Part shown: positions 5,027 through 5,570 of the stretch, piece by piece
Position numbering within the stretch: position 1 is the first letter of the stretch
Layout: each line of letters begins with the position of its first letter
Source: JBGTLW01 sp041743835
Lineage (GTDB): Bacteria; Planctomycetota; Phycisphaerae; Phycisphaerales; Phycisphaeraceae
Assembly (NCBI GenBank): GCA_041743835.1
Contig: JBGTLW010000384.1
Span: 1 to 5,570, forward strand
DNA: 5,570 bases
Direction: 5' to 3'
Program-made: the position numbers and the translations under genes
The notes under the pieces: model-generated
Database searches by the model: none
What the model saw: only the letters and a program-made list of their open reading frames with translations
Told to the model about the DNA's origin: nothing

Positions 5027-5570
5027 ATGGTGCGATCCGTCTGCGTTTATTGTTCGTCTTCCGATGAGGTCGATCCGCTGTATTTCGAGGACGCCCGGCT
5101 GCTGGGGCAACACATGGCTGAGGCGGGCATCGGGCTGGTATTTGGGGGCGGGAAGGTCGGGCTGATGGGTGAGGTCGCCCGGGCTGTCCACGCGCACGGC
5201 GGGCACGTGGTCGGCGTGATCCCCGAGTCCATGACCAACATCGAGATCGCGTACCACGATGCGGACGAGTTGATTGTGACGCAGACGATGCGCCAGCGCA
5301 AGCAGATCATGGAGGACCGGGCCGACGCCTTCATCACCCTGCCCGGCGGTTTTGGCACGCTTGAAGAGCTCTCCGAGATGATCGTGGGCCGACTGCTGGG
5401 CTTCCACGACAAGCCGCTGGTGCTGCTCAATTCTCACGGCTTCTACGACCCGCTGCTCCGCCTGTTCGACCACTTCATCGAGCAGCGCTTCGCCAAGCCC
5501 GAGCACATGCAGAGCTACGCGGTGGTGGATTCGCCCGCCGCAGCGATCGACGCGCTGGCGTCATGCACCA
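5027..5570 (+). CDS. LOG-family protein (cytokinin riboside 5'-monophosphate phosphoribohydrolase-like), 3' end cut by window
   Basis: At least 181 residues of a LOG-family (TIGR00730-type) Rossmann-fold enzyme are present. Members cleave nucleoside 5'-monophosphates, including cytokinin ribotides, to the free base and ribose 5-phosphate; in bacteria the physiological substrate is often unknown. Visible motifs are SVCVYCSSS (4-12), GLVFGGGKVGLMG (36-48), TMRQRKQIM (87-95) with the conserved Arg and Lys, and PGGFGTLEE (106-114), the PGGxGTxxE signature with the catalytic Glu. The family usually runs to about 180-200 residues, so only a short tail is missing. ATG 5027 is chosen because LOG proteins normally begin a few residues before this first strand and because a TATCAT box precedes it. 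ATG 4988 would add 13 residues (MPPGRVDVGIIRR). The gene is divergent from rnpA; no functional link is apparent. The old name 'lysine decarboxylase' for this family is wrong. Confidence 0.93.
   Translation, partial: MVRSVCVYCSSSDEVDPLYFEDARLLGQHMAEAGIGLVFGGGKVGLMGEVARAVHAHGGHVVGVIPESMTNIEIAYHDADELIVTQTMRQRKQIMEDRADAFITLPGGFGTLEELSEMIVGRLLGFHDKPLVLLNSHGFYDPLLRLFDHFIEQRFAKPEHMQSYAVVDSPAAAIDALASCT

Noticed and set aside
1..5570. CRISPR arrays, tRNA or rRNA genes, toxin-antitoxin or defence loci
   Set aside because: No periodic repeats, cloverleaf, rRNA-like sequence or defence-type domains were seen on either strand; the only notable repeat is the 20-bp pair.

Overview
The window most likely comes from a GC-rich member of the Planctomycetota, possibly a Phycisphaerae-type lineage. 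This rests on the formylglycine sulfatase of the SGSH-like 'HSHDTGR...CSPSR' clade, the 76-residue 'FRPFTIHTADGR' protein that I associate with planctomycete genomes, and the use of RnpA and YihY outside their usual neighbourhoods. It is inference from gene content and recall; no database search was possible.

Left part (1-1098) is accessory DNA. The window opens inside the last codons of an IS3-family transposase, whose element appears to end at about base 140. Eight bases later begins a secreted or membrane-anchored WG-repeat protein (148-1098). Its DNA is clearly more AT-rich than the rest (23 of 60 bases are G/C in 421-480, against 41 of 60 in 1681-1740), so it was probably acquired by transfer. 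A 214-bp spacer with no convincing gene (1099-1312) follows.

Middle and right part (1314-5570) looks like host chromosome. A sulfatase on the + strand (1314-2717) runs head-on into three co-oriented genes on the - strand, which in order of transcription are rnpA (4940-4539), a YihY/BrkB-family membrane protein with a C-terminal winged-helix-like domain (4493-3021) and the small conserved protein (2977-2747). Divergent from rnpA, a LOG-family nucleotide phosphoribohydrolase starts at 5027 and runs off the right edge about where the family normally ends.

Two structural signals are not explained by the genes. First, all five host-like genes carry a -10-like hexamer (TAATTT, TACAAT, GATAAT, GATCAT, TATCAT) ending 7 or 8 bases before the preferred start codon, and none has a good Shine-Dalgarno there. 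This is the pattern expected of leaderless transcripts, and it also helps choose the starts. Second, an exact 20-bp direct repeat (2712-2731 and 3056-3075) brackets the small gene. One copy covers the sulfatase stop codon and the other the 3' end of the yihY-like gene, as if a 344-bp unit had been inserted or duplicated between two convergent genes. I found no CRISPR array, tRNA, rRNA, riboswitch, defence system or other plainly new multi-gene system.
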